Shown: positions 1 through 6,482 of the stretch, in pieces
Layout: every line of letters starts with the position of its first letter
Numbering within the stretch: the first letter of the stretch is position 1
Origin: Trinickia soli
GTDB taxonomy: Bacteria > Pseudomonadota > Gammaproteobacteria > Burkholderiales > Burkholderiaceae
Assembly (NCBI RefSeq): GCF_002879855.1
Contig: NZ_PNYB01000002.1
Coordinates: 186,001-250,000 of the forward strand
Direction: 5' to 3'
DNA length: 64,000 nucleotides
Position numbers and translations under genes: made by a program
Notes under the pieces: generated by a model
Databases searched by the model: none
What the model saw: only the letters and a program-made list of their open reading frames with translations
What the model was told of the DNA's origin: nothing

Positions 1-82
1 CTTGCTTATCTCGTGCGTGAGTGAGACGGCGCGGGCTAATGATGCGGCTGCGTTGCTTGCGGTGGCGAGGGCGGGGCGATGA
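1..82 (+). CDS. C-terminal end of an inovirus gene (partial)
   Basis: An open frame enters from the left edge and stops at TGA 80-82, overlapping the next start codon as ATGA. Only about 26 residues are visible (ending AAALLAVARAG plus R), too few to identify a domain. In inoviruses the gene immediately before the pVI-like gene is usually the adsorption/minor coat protein pIII, so that is the positional guess. The 4-base overlap indicates translational coupling with the downstream virion and assembly genes. Confidence 0.5.
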   Translation, partial: LLISCVSETARANDAAALLAVARAGR

Positions 83-357
83 CTTGGGCTGTGTGGTTGT
101 TGGGCTTGGTTCAGCCGTTGATCGTCAATGCGTTGATCGCGCTGGGTGTGGGCGTGCTAACCGTTAGCGGTATTGATTTGGCTGTGAATCAGGCGTTGTC
201 GTGGCTTACGTCTTCGGTTGGCGGCTTGACCGCCGATCTTGCTAGCGTGCTTGCGATAGGCGGGATTTTTCAGGGCTTTGGCTATATCGGCGGGGCGATT
301 AGCGCTCGTGTCGCGATGGCTGGCGCGTCGAGTATGAAGAAATTTTTTATCAAATAA
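79..357 (+). CDS. Inovirus minor coat protein pVI-like (DUF2523 type)
   Basis: A 92-residue, very hydrophobic protein with an N-terminal membrane segment (about residues 4-30) and a second glycine-rich hydrophobic stretch (about 55-75), ending in a short basic tail (KKFFIK). Length, hydropathy and position directly before the Zot gene match the DUF2523/pVI-like minor coat proteins of filamentous phages, which sit in the inner membrane and cap one virion end. The start overlaps the previous stop (ATGA), and the Zot gene follows 9 bases after the stop. Identification rests on size, composition and gene order. Confidence 0.75.
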   Translation: MTWAVWLLGLVQPLIVNALIALGVGVLTVSGIDLAVNQALSWLTSSVGGLTADLASVLAIGGIFQGFGYIGGAISARVAMAGASSMKKFFIK

Positions 358-366
358 GGCTTTGCG

Positions 367-1296
367 ATGGCTATCACACTGGTTACGGGGGTCCCGGGCA
401 GTGGTAAGACGCTGTGGGCTGTGTCGTCTCTGCTGAAGGAGGTCAAAGCGGGTCGTCGTGTTGTGGCGAACGGCATTAAGGATTTGGCGATTGACCACGA
501 GCTGTGGGATGACGAAATGGTGCGTCGGTGGCATGAGTGCTGCCTGCCTAATGACGTCATCGTGATTGATGAGGTCCAGCGTATATGGCCGCCGGTTTCG
601 TCGTCCGTTAAGCCGACCGATGATGTCGAGAAGCTGCATGTGCATCGTCATTACGGCGTTGACATAGTGGTGATTACGCAGCATCCAAACCGGATGAACA
701 AGACGGTTCGCGATTTGGTTGGGCGGCATGTGCATGTGCGTCGCCTGTTCGGTGGTAGTCGCGCGATGATTTACGAGTGGGACAGCGCGCACAACCCGAA
801 TAGCGGGTTTCGTGATGCGGTAAAGCACATGTGGCCTTACCCGAAGAAGGTGTTCGAGCTTTATACGAGTGCCGAGCTGCATACGAAGCCGAAGGCGGTT
901 ATCCCGAAGGCGTTGTTTGTGATGCCTGTCGCGCTCGTGGTTGCTATTGTGCTGGCTGTGAAGGGCTTTCGTAGCGTGGCTGGTGGCTTTGGGTTCGGTG
1001 GTGTTGCGAAGCCTTCTGCGGGCGTTGTAGGTGCTTCTGCGGGGTCTTCGGCTGGGGGCGGTGTTGGTCCTGTCAAGCGCGGCGACTCGGCGTCCTGGCG
1101 GGTGGCTGGCCGCTATGCGGTGCATGGTCTCGGTTATGTGTTGCTGGTGGATAACCGCGGTCGTTTTCGCCGTGAGTCTGCTGAGGATTTCAAGGGCGAT
1201 TCGTTGGGTGTGTCTGGCGTTATCGATGGTCAACGGGTGGCTGTTTGGACGGGCGTTTTAGCTGCGGGCGGTGAGGTGGTGGGGGGGCGGAAATGA
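367..1296 (+). CDS. zot: Zonular occludens toxin-like phage assembly ATPase (pI/Zot)
   Basis: A 309-residue Zot-family protein. A Walker A motif GVPGSGKT lies at residues 8-15 and a Walker B-like VIVIDEVQ at 64-71, as in pI proteins that drive extrusion of filamentous phage through the envelope. One membrane segment (about residues 185-203, AVIPKALFVMPVALVVAIVL) separates the cytoplasmic ATPase from a Gly/Ser/Ala-rich periplasmic part, where pI contacts the pIV secretin. The stop overlaps the secretin start as ATGA (1293-1296), so assembly ATPase and outer-membrane channel are probably translated as a coupled pair. The family name comes from Vibrio cholerae CTX phage; no toxin activity is implied. 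Confidence 0.95.
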   Translation: MAITLVTGVPGSGKTLWAVSSLLKEVKAGRRVVANGIKDLAIDHELWDDEMVRRWHECCLPNDVIVIDEVQRIWPPVSSSVKPTDDVEKLHVHRHYGVDIVVITQHPNRMNKTVRDLVGRHVHVRRLFGGSRAMIYEWDSAHNPNSGFRDAVKHMWPYPKKVFELYTSAELHTKPKAVIPKALFVMPVALVVAIVLAVKGFRSVAGGFGFGGVAKPSAGVVGASAGSSAGGGVGPVKRGDSASWRVAGRYAVHGLGYVLLVDNRGRFRRESAEDFKGDSLGVSGVIDGQRVAVWTGVLAAGGEVVGGRK

Positions 1297-2651
1297 AGCG
1301 GTGGTTCGGCGCGGTCTGTCTGGTGTTTTGTGGATCGGCGTATGCCGGTGATGTGGTGCCGCCTATTCCTACTTTGCCGTTGCCGCCTGCTGGTGGTTCG
1401 GCTGTTTCGGGTGCTGTTGTTTCGTCGGGGGCGTTGCGTCCGTTGGCGCGTCCTGTGGGCGGCTCGTTTGATTTTCGGTTCGTGGGCGTTGGCCAGTTGG
1501 TGGATCTGCTCTATGACGATGCGTTGCACGTGCCGCACGTGATCAGTTCCGACGTGCTGCAGGACACGCGGCTTGTGTCGTTTCAGTTCGATAGCGGAAA
1601 AGGTGATTTGCGTGAGTTCGTCAAAGCGTTTCTGGATTCTGAGGGCTTCGAGGTCACTACGCGAGACGGCGTTGATTTCATCGGGAAGAAGAGGGACGTA
1701 GCGCCGGTTGATCGCGAGGTTTATGTTTATGCGCCTCGCTATCGGAGTGCTACGTATTTGCTCGGGCTTGTTGAACCTTTGTTCGGTGGCCGGGTTTCCA
1801 TGTCCGCGCAAACGGTGGCGGCATCGATGCCTGTTGCCGCTGCTCGTGGATTGGGTGGTGTGGTGCCTGGGTCGGCTACGGCGCCGGTTCAGGTGACTCG
1901 TGGGCCGCAGGTGTCGGCTGCCGATCAGCTGGTGTTTGCGGGGACGGGCAGTGACGTCGAGCAGCTCAAGGCGCTGTTGCCGCAGTTGGATACTGCTGTG
2001 GGTCAGGTCGTGGTGCGCGGCTGGGCCTATGAGGTTGACGATACGGACGGCGGTAATACGGGATTCAGCATCGTCTCGAAGCTGCTCGGTGTCGGGGTCC
2101 AGTTGGGGAGCGGTACGACTGAGACGGATTCGACCGCGTTTCGGTTTGGCGCGGGGCGTGTTGGTGTCGCGATTTCAATGCTTGCCGCTGATTCGCGTTT
2201 TCACGAGGTGAGCGCGCCGAATGTGCGTTGCGTTTCTGGTCAGCAGGTGAGGTTGAACGTGGGGCAGCAGGTGCCCACGGTGTCAAGCGTTAGTTATCAG
2301 GGTACGAGTGGGACGCCGGTTCAATCGGTTGATTATCAGGACGCGGGGGTGATTTTCAACGTTACGCCTACTGTGTTGCAGGACACGATCCGGCTTGCGG
2401 TCGATGAGGAGATTTCCAGTTTTCAAGCGACTACTACGGGCGTGAATAATTCGCCGACGAAAAGCACGCGGTCTTTGCAGACGGTGGCGGCGCTTAAAGA
2501 TGGTGAGGTGATCGTGCTTGGCGGGCTGATTCAGGGTAGCGACAGCGAGACGCATAGCCGTGAGCGGTTCTTACCGGCCTTTCTGGGTGGTCATACGCAG
2601 TCGAAAGGCCGCACAGAGGTTGTTCTTGTGTTGCAGGTTCAGAAGGTGTAG
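1293..2651 (+). CDS. Phage pIV-like secretin (GspD/PilQ family)
   Basis: A 452-residue outer-membrane secretin. The N-terminus has a Sec signal peptide with probable cleavage after AYA (GSAYA-GD). A secretin N-domain follows at about residues 55-115. The C-terminal third carries the secretin core, including VSAPNVRCVSGQQ, NVGQQVPTVSSVS, and the closing segment with LKDGEVIVLGGLIQGS. Such proteins form the multimeric pore for virion exit. Codons are strongly G/T-ending, as in the rest of this phage strand. The gene ends 3 bases before a convergent small gene, leaving no room for a conventional terminator. Confidence 0.93.
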   Translation: MKRWFGAVCLVFCGSAYAGDVVPPIPTLPLPPAGGSAVSGAVVSSGALRPLARPVGGSFDFRFVGVGQLVDLLYDDALHVPHVISSDVLQDTRLVSFQFDSGKGDLREFVKAFLDSEGFEVTTRDGVDFIGKKRDVAPVDREVYVYAPRYRSATYLLGLVEPLFGGRVSMSAQTVAASMPVAAARGLGGVVPGSATAPVQVTRGPQVSAADQLVFAGTGSDVEQLKALLPQLDTAVGQVVVRGWAYEVDDTDGGNTGFSIVSKLLGVGVQLGSGTTETDSTAFRFGAGRVGVAISMLAADSRFHEVSAPNVRCVSGQQVRLNVGQQVPTVSSVSYQGTSGTPVQSVDYQDAGVIFNVTPTVLQDTIRLAVDEEISSFQATTTGVNNSPTKSTRSLQTVAALKDGEVIVLGGLIQGSDSETHSRERFLPAFLGGHTQSKGRTEVVLVLQVQKV

Positions 2652-2654
2652 CCG

Positions 2655-2852
2655 CTAGTGCGTGAAGTGACCCGCTAAGGTGAATGCGAAGTAAAGGGCA
2701 CCTATAACGGCACCCCAGGCTATGGCCATAACCAGTCTGGATGTGCTTCGGCGTTTTTCGGTGCGGTTGATGATGGTGGCGAGTGAGTTGTCGCTGCCAG
2801 CACGTAGTTTCGCGTGGTGTTCGCGGTACCAATCGCGGTCTTGGATGCCCAT
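2655..2852 (-). CDS. Small single-pass membrane protein of the prophage
   Basis: 65 residues when started at ATG 2852, which has GAGGAAA about 6 bases upstream; an in-frame ATG at 2894 has no visible ribosome site. The N-terminus is polar and charged (MGIQDRDWYREHHAKLR), followed by one transmembrane segment (LVMAIAWGAVIGALYFAFTL). The RDWYREH-type start occurs in small proteobacterial membrane proteins without a known function, so none is assigned. It runs opposite to the phage structural genes and converges on the secretin gene. Confidence 0.6.
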   Translation of the reverse strand: MGIQDRDWYREHHAKLRAGSDNSLATIINRTEKRRSTSRLVMAIAWGAVIGALYFAFTLAGHFTH

Positions 2853-2922
2853 AGGTTTCCTCGGGTTGTTGTTTTGCGCGTGATTGTAGCCCATTGGTCC
2901 TATGCGCTCGAGTATCGGGCGG

Positions 2923-3207
2923 CTAGCGCTGCGCGGTCTTGAGCAAGCCTTGCAGCAAGTGGCCGTCGTAGTTCATGACCCGCGCGATGAGGCTGCGCAT
3001 GGTGCGGCAGACGAATTGACGGCCGTCGGGGCGGGTCCATATGAAGTGGCTGCCCTTGCGGATTAGTTTGCGGATCGGCAGTTTGAGCGGGAGCTGCCGC
3101 CACGGTGCGAAAACGCCGGTCTTGGCGCGGCGATGGCGCTTGGGCGCGGCGAACCATAGGGGCAGTTGCACGAGGCCGCCGATGAGCGTGAGGGTGAGTT
3201 GTTGCAT
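2923..3207 (-). CDS. Small basic hypothetical protein of the prophage
   Basis: 94 residues: a hydrophobic start (about 1-20, LTLTLIGGLVQLPLWFAA) then a strongly basic remainder (RHRRAK, KLPIRKLIRKG, CRTMRSLIARV). Third codon positions are mostly C or G, which supports coding, although the phage plus strand is itself G/T rich and this biases any reverse-strand frame the same way. No convincing ribosome site precedes the start. It lies between the secretin/small-protein pair and the hairpin-rich region. Function unknown; a spurious frame remains possible. Confidence 0.4.
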   Translation of the reverse strand: MQQLTLTLIGGLVQLPLWFAAPKRHRRAKTGVFAPWRQLPLKLPIRKLIRKGSHFIWTRPDGRQFVCRTMRSLIARVMNYDGHLLQGLLKTAQR

Positions 3208-3232
3208 GCCGTTGTCCGTGTGGTTTGGTGCT

Positions 3233-3260
3233 GCCGGGCCGTCAGATTCTGGAGCCCGGC
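3233..3260. repeat. Inverted repeat, 7-bp stem
   Basis: GCCGGGC at 3233-3239 pairs with GCCCGGC at 3254-3260 across a 14-base loop. No T-run follows on either strand, so a structural phage role or an upstream control site for the 2923-3207 gene is more likely than a terminator. Confidence 0.5.
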
Positions 3261-3357
3261 CATCTGGTTTTCCCCGCGCAAGGGAGGCGTTTTTGCTTGC
3301 CGCCAGTCCGCCGAGTTCGATCGCCCACTGCCGAGGGAACGCGCGGCGGAACGTGGG

Positions 3358-3413
3358 TCAAGGGGGAGGGTTTGTAAAAGTCGGGGGTTTGACTTTTACG
3401 GATACCCCCTTGA
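3358..3413. repeat. Nested double hairpin in the phage intergenic region
   Basis: Two perfect 9-bp inverted repeats are nested. The outer arms are TCAAGGGGG (3358-3366) and CCCCCTTGA (3405-3413). The inner arms are GTAAAAGTC (3374-3382) and GACTTTTAC (3391-3399) around the loop GGGGGTTT. The arrangement would fold into one long interrupted stem in single-stranded DNA and is the strongest candidate for a replication-origin or packaging structure. Confidence 0.75.
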
Positions 3414-3686
3414 AGGCGCGTAGCGCCGCCCCGCGTTCTGACGTGCGTTACCGTGCCCGGCTAATGGCGACGGACTCGGCGGACTGGCGGCAAGCGTGCG
3501 GTGAGGCTGGGGCGGGGAAAACGCCGCGCGGCGAGCGCCCATAGCGCGCAGCGCTCTGTCTGGGGTGTTGTGTGCATGCGCCGCGTGATGGGCCTTGTGT
3601 ATGGCGCAGTGGCGGGCCGTTTGGTGGGGTGCGAGGTAGGGCGCGGGCGCGGGCGGGCCTTCGGCGAGCCGTAGGCCGCAGAGGCC

Positions 3687-3703
3687 GGCGCGCGCAGCGC
3701 GCC
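3687..3703. repeat. GC-rich hairpin in phage intergenic region
   Basis: GGCGCGC (3687-3693) and GCGCGCC (3697-3703) form a perfect 7-bp stem with a 3-base loop. No T-run is present. Confidence 0.5.
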
Positions 3704-3786
3704 TAAACTTGTACCTCTAACACTTAACGGAAACGACGGCGGCAAGGCGCTAGCAGTAAGGCAGAGCGGGGAAGTGCAAAAGAAAA

Positions 3787-3813
3787 ACCCGGCGATCGCT
3801 GGAACGATCCCGG
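3787..3813. repeat. Hairpin just upstream of rep
   Basis: CCCGG-c-GATC at the left pairs with GATC-CCGGG at the right (one bulged base) about 35 bases before the rep start. It may be part of the origin or an operator for rep expression. Confidence 0.45.
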
Positions 3814-3848
3814 GCGGTGACTGACATCGGATAAAGGACGTATCCAAC

Positions 3849-4811
3849 GTGAGCGAAGCTATTGTAGACCGTGGTTTGCCGACGTACCAAGATTTACTGA
3901 ATGAGTGGGGTTCGCCTCAAGCGTTGAACCAGGCGCAAATCGAGGGGCGGGAGACGCGCGAAACGGAAATGTGGTCGCCGTTCAGCGATGAATACCTGGT
4001 GCGCACACAACGATTCGAGGATGGCCAGCAAGAGGTCGTTGCGTTCAGCGTGGCCGTTCAACGGCATTTCCAGGAGATACGGCTTCGGCCCCGTGGTGTG
4101 CGTGGCAAGCGTGAGCGTTTGCAGGATGAGACCGACGATGACGTGTCCATCAAGTCGGCTAAGTCGCTGAAAACATCGATCGAGCGCTCGAAGCGAATGA
4201 TTCGCAAGCGGTGTAAGGCGATTCGTGCCGATCGCATGTTGACCTTGTCGACGCGGGAGAACGAAACGCGCCTCGATGTGTGGGCGAAGTGGTGGGACGA
4301 GTTCCGGCGACGCTTGAACAAGCTGCAAGATTTCCACTACGTGGCGGTGCTTGAACGCCAAAAGCGCGGGGCGTGGCATATCCACGTTGCGGTCAGCGGC
4401 CGACAGAACTGGAAGGTGTTGCGCTCGATCTGGCTATCGGTCATCAGCAAGTCGGGCACCGATGGCGCTGTCAACGATAGTTTGGGCAATGGAAAGATGC
4501 GCGCATTGTTTCGCAAGCTGGGCGGCAAGGGGCGCTCGATGCGGCATCGGATCGCCACGTACATCGCGAAGTACGTCGGCAAGGATGCCGACGCGACGAC
4601 GTTCAACAAAAAGCGCTATTGGACGAGCCGGGGCGTGGTGCTGCCGGAAACGACGACATACGCGCATCTTGGCCCGGAGTGCGGTGCAATGGATGCGGTG
4701 GTAGCGGCGCATCAGTGTGTTCTCGAAAACGGTGCGACGTGCGACGGGGCGCAGTTCTTTTGGAACCAGGGGATAGGGGTGTTCTGGATGGCGACGGGCA
4801 ATGTGACGTGA
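3849..4811 (+). CDS. Rolling-circle replication initiator (inovirus pII-like Rep)
   Basis: A 320-residue Rep protein of the HUH endonuclease type. The metal-binding motif is WHIHVAV with histidines at 177 and 179. The catalytic-tyrosine motif is YIAKYVGK (Tyr238 and Tyr242), the spacing seen in phage and plasmid Rep proteins that nick the plus-strand origin and join covalently to DNA. The start is GTG 3849, preceded by AAAGGA at 3833-3838. The adjacent hairpin-rich 3208-3848 region is its likely target. The ssDNA-binding pV gene that often follows rep is not recognisable here. Confidence 0.88.
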   Translation: MSEAIVDRGLPTYQDLLNEWGSPQALNQAQIEGRETRETEMWSPFSDEYLVRTQRFEDGQQEVVAFSVAVQRHFQEIRLRPRGVRGKRERLQDETDDDVSIKSAKSLKTSIERSKRMIRKRCKAIRADRMLTLSTRENETRLDVWAKWWDEFRRRLNKLQDFHYVAVLERQKRGAWHIHVAVSGRQNWKVLRSIWLSVISKSGTDGAVNDSLGNGKMRALFRKLGGKGRSMRHRIATYIAKYVGKDADATTFNKKRYWTSRGVVLPETTTYAHLGPECGAMDAVVAAHQCVLENGATCDGAQFFWNQGIGVFWMATGNVT

Positions 4812-4899
4812 CGGCCGAAGCGGCGCAGTCCTCTGGTAACATCGCAGCGCATCTGTAGGTTCGATGTTACTAATAACGATGATTTGAGAGGGCCATTTG

Positions 4900-5364
4900 A
4901 TGGACTGCGTTTCGTTTTCGAAGGCATTTCAGAGCAATATGAATGCGCTGGGGTTACCGGCCCCGTACAGCCTTTTTTCCTCGTTGACGACGGCTCTAGG
5001 CAGCCTTGGCGCGATGCTGAATGCATTTAAGTCAGTACCGCCGACTGCAACAGTGGCCGAAGTGCTTGGGGCGACATTTGTTAAAGAGAAACTCGATGTG
5101 GTTGGCGTGTTGGCTACGTCATATTACGTTGGGGCTGTCATAGGCAGCATTATTGTTGCGTCTGACTCTGAACGGGCGTGCAAGGATTCGTATCGGAACA
5201 CGCCGCTCGTAAAATATCGAGCATTCTTTTCGTGGATGGCGAGTCGCGGCGTGTTGATTCCGATGGATATGCAAGTGTTTATTCTGAATAACCCGGAAGT
5301 TATTGCGGGCGGTCCGAAGCAGAAGTCTTACGCAATGCGTGCGCGACAATACGGTGCTAAATGA
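4900..5364 (+). CDS. Hydrophobic prophage cargo protein, unknown function
   Basis: 154 residues from ATG 4900 (GAGAGGG seven bases upstream; a TTG codon directly before is also in frame). A glycine/alanine-rich amphipathic region (about 22-60) is followed by a clear membrane segment (VVGVLATSYYVGAVIGSIIV), then a polar, basic C-terminus (KQKSYAMRARQYGAK). Its codons use more A/T than the phage core. It overlaps the next gene by ATGA (5361-5364) and shares its terminator, so the two form a cargo operon. No family recognised. Candidates by analogy are superinfection exclusion or another lysogeny-conversion function. Confidence 0.65.
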   Translation: MDCVSFSKAFQSNMNALGLPAPYSLFSSLTTALGSLGAMLNAFKSVPPTATVAEVLGATFVKEKLDVVGVLATSYYVGAVIGSIIVASDSERACKDSYRNTPLVKYRAFFSWMASRGVLIPMDMQVFILNNPEVIAGGPKQKSYAMRARQYGAK

Positions 5365-5561
5365 TGAGCTGGCTCGGTGACAAGGTGGCGTTGGTGCTGG
5401 TGGCGCTTGTTTGCGCGGCTGGGTCATGGGCGATTCTTCATTATTCGGGTCGGTGGTTTTTCCCGGCGGCAACGTTGTTGGCTCTAATCTCGATGTTTCT
5501 GGAAATACGTCGATTGAGGGCTTTGCTGGAGAAGCACGGGATAAATCCTCGAAGCAAATAA
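5361..5561 (+). CDS. Small two-helix membrane protein, prophage cargo partner
   Basis: 66 residues with two hydrophobic helices (about 7-25 and 32-47) and a basic, charged C-terminal tail (LEIRRLRALLEKHGINPRSK). The start overlaps the previous stop by 4 bases; a second in-frame ATG at 5364 is an alternative. A rho-independent terminator begins at the stop codon. The overlap with a hydrophobic partner suggests a toxin/immunity, exclusion or complex-forming pair, but no function can be assigned. Confidence 0.65.
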   Translation: MMSWLGDKVALVLVALVCAAGSWAILHYSGRWFFPAATLLALISMFLEIRRLRALLEKHGINPRSK

Positions 5562-5588
5562 AAAAACGCCGCTGTTGCGGCGTTTTTA
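5558..5588. terminator. Bidirectional rho-independent terminator
   Basis: ACGCCGC (5566-5572) and GCGGCGT (5577-5583) form a perfect 7-bp stem with a TGTT loop, flanked by an A-run on the left and a T-run on the right. It ends the cargo operon from the left and can also end the reverse-strand regulator gene from the right. Confidence 0.92.
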
Positions 5589-5607
5589 TCATGTAGATCG
5601 GGTGTGG

Positions 5608-5949
5608 TTAGGCAATGTCGAGGCGTAGTTGCAAGGCGAATTGCCGCTCGTTAGCTGCTGGTCGGCGTTGAATTACCTGAGTGGCTTGTTTGGCGCGTTG
5701 CTCGTGCTCGATGGCGGTTAGGCCCATCTGGTCTTTCATAAGCTCGTGTTCTAGTGTTCGCAATCGGAGTACCGCGACGGCCCACGGCGGGATGACTGCT
5801 TTTCCGCCTATCCAGGTTTTTACCGTTCGTTCGTGCCGTTGTAGGAGTCGGCACAGTTGCCGCATGGGGATGCCGCGTGCGTAGTGGTGGAATTCGTTCA
5901 ACGATGCGGCGTTGTGCCGTGTGAGGATTTTTTGCTTGCGGTGAGTCAT
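5608..5949 (-). CDS. Phage HTH regulator
   Basis: A 113-residue protein with a helix-turn-helix-like segment (GIPMRQLCRLLQRHERTVKT, about residues 27-46) followed by WIGGKAVIPPWAVAVLRL. Similar short regulators with an 'R..RTVK.W..G...PPWA' core lie at the edge of inovirus prophages in Xanthomonas and Ralstonia. It is the last prophage gene before the putative attachment site and points inward. Its promoter must lie in 5950-6092, which also holds GCTTC/GAAGC half-repeats that could be operators. It probably controls lysogeny or rep expression. Confidence 0.65.
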   Translation of the reverse strand: MTHRKQKILTRHNAASLNEFHHYARGIPMRQLCRLLQRHERTVKTWIGGKAVIPPWAVAVLRLRTLEHELMKDQMGLTAIEHEQRAKQATQVIQRRPAANERQFALQLRLDIA

Positions 5950-6092
5950 GCTTTGGTTGGTCTCTCAGGCTGTTTCTTTTGTGCTTCGATGAAGCCGTGT
6001 AAGCGTACCGGCTCGAAGCGAAAAGATGTGAGGCTTCGTAGGCGCTGTGGCGTGTGAGCTACTAACTTTCGTCTGACTTACAAACTCGATTT

Positions 6093-6120
6093 TGAGTTGA
6101 TAATTCACGTTATGTCAAAT
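6093..6120 (+). other. dif-like putative attachment site (right prophage border)
   Basis: The 28 bp divide as an 11-bp arm TGAGTTGATAA (6093-6103), central TTCACG (6104-6109) and an 11-bp arm TTATGTCAAAT (6110-6120). The right arm matches the E. coli dif XerD arm TTATGTTAAAT at 10 of 11 positions, and the left arm ends in the ATAA of the XerC arm. It falls exactly where A/T-richer phage sequence changes to high-GC host sequence. Inoviruses commonly integrate at dif through host XerCD. The left copy would lie outside the window. Confidence 0.65.
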
Positions 6121-6205
6121 CAATCAACAACCGACCACAACACCGCACGCCATCCAGCCGTGACCGTCCGGCCGCACACGCCCAGGACGCCGAACGCCCC
6201 CGCGC

Positions 6206-6219
6206 TTGACCTGCGTCAA
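6206..6219. promoter_or_regulatory. FNR/ANR-type box
   Basis: TTGAC-CTGC-GTCAA, a perfect 5-bp inverted repeat with 4-bp spacer. Assuming a class II promoter centred at -41.5, transcription would start near 6254, just ahead of the small membrane gene and the SulP gene. Confidence 0.75.
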
Positions 6220-6282
6220 CGCCGTTTGTCCCCGATCAACCACACTCGCCACAAGGTGCTCGAATCGACTCGGAGGTGGGTC

Positions 6283-6468
6283 TTGGCCACGCTGGCGATC
6301 GTTTTCCTCGTGGTGCTCCTGCTCAACCTGATCCCCGCGTTCGCACCGCCCACATGGATGGTCATGTCGTGGATCGGCTTCAACATCGACCACGGCCGTC
6401 CATTGCTGTCATGGCGACGTCCAGTGAAATCCCCCGACGAAATCGCACACGGCCGTATCGGCCGCTGA
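6283..6468 (+). CDS. Small membrane protein upstream of SulP
   Basis: 61 residues from TTG 6283, which has GGAGG at 6272-6276. One transmembrane segment lies at the N-terminus (TLAIVFLVVLLLNLIPAFA), followed by a polar tail. The frame stays open further left to ATG 6112, but that start lies inside the dif-like site and would put the FNR box inside the gene, so the later start is preferred. It ends 14 bases before the transporter. It may be a small regulator or accessory of the transporter; function unknown. Confidence 0.45.
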   Translation: MATLAIVFLVVLLLNLIPAFAPPTWMVMSWIGFNIDHGRPLLSWRRPVKSPDEIAHGRIGR

Positions 6469-6482
6469 TTCGGCAGCAGCCG

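Larger units (their letters stand above)
3208..3848. other. Phage intergenic region (probable origin/packaging region)
   Basis: About 640 bases between the reverse-strand small gene and rep with no convincing gene. It contains four strong inverted repeats (3233-3260, 3358-3413, 3687-3703, 3787-3813). Filamentous phages keep plus- and minus-strand origins and the packaging signal in hairpins of an intergenic region next to the replication gene, so that role is inferred. The exact nick site cannot be read from sequence alone. Confidence 0.65.

Noticed and set aside
3461-3847. A 128-codon reverse-strand frame upstream of rep
   Set aside because: Arg/Pro/Ser-rich, covers the hairpins of the intergenic region and has no ribosome site.
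6097-6282. N-terminal extension of the small membrane gene to the ATG at 6112
   Set aside because: It would start within the dif-like site and carry the FNR box inside the coding region; the TTG at 6283 has a better ribosome site.
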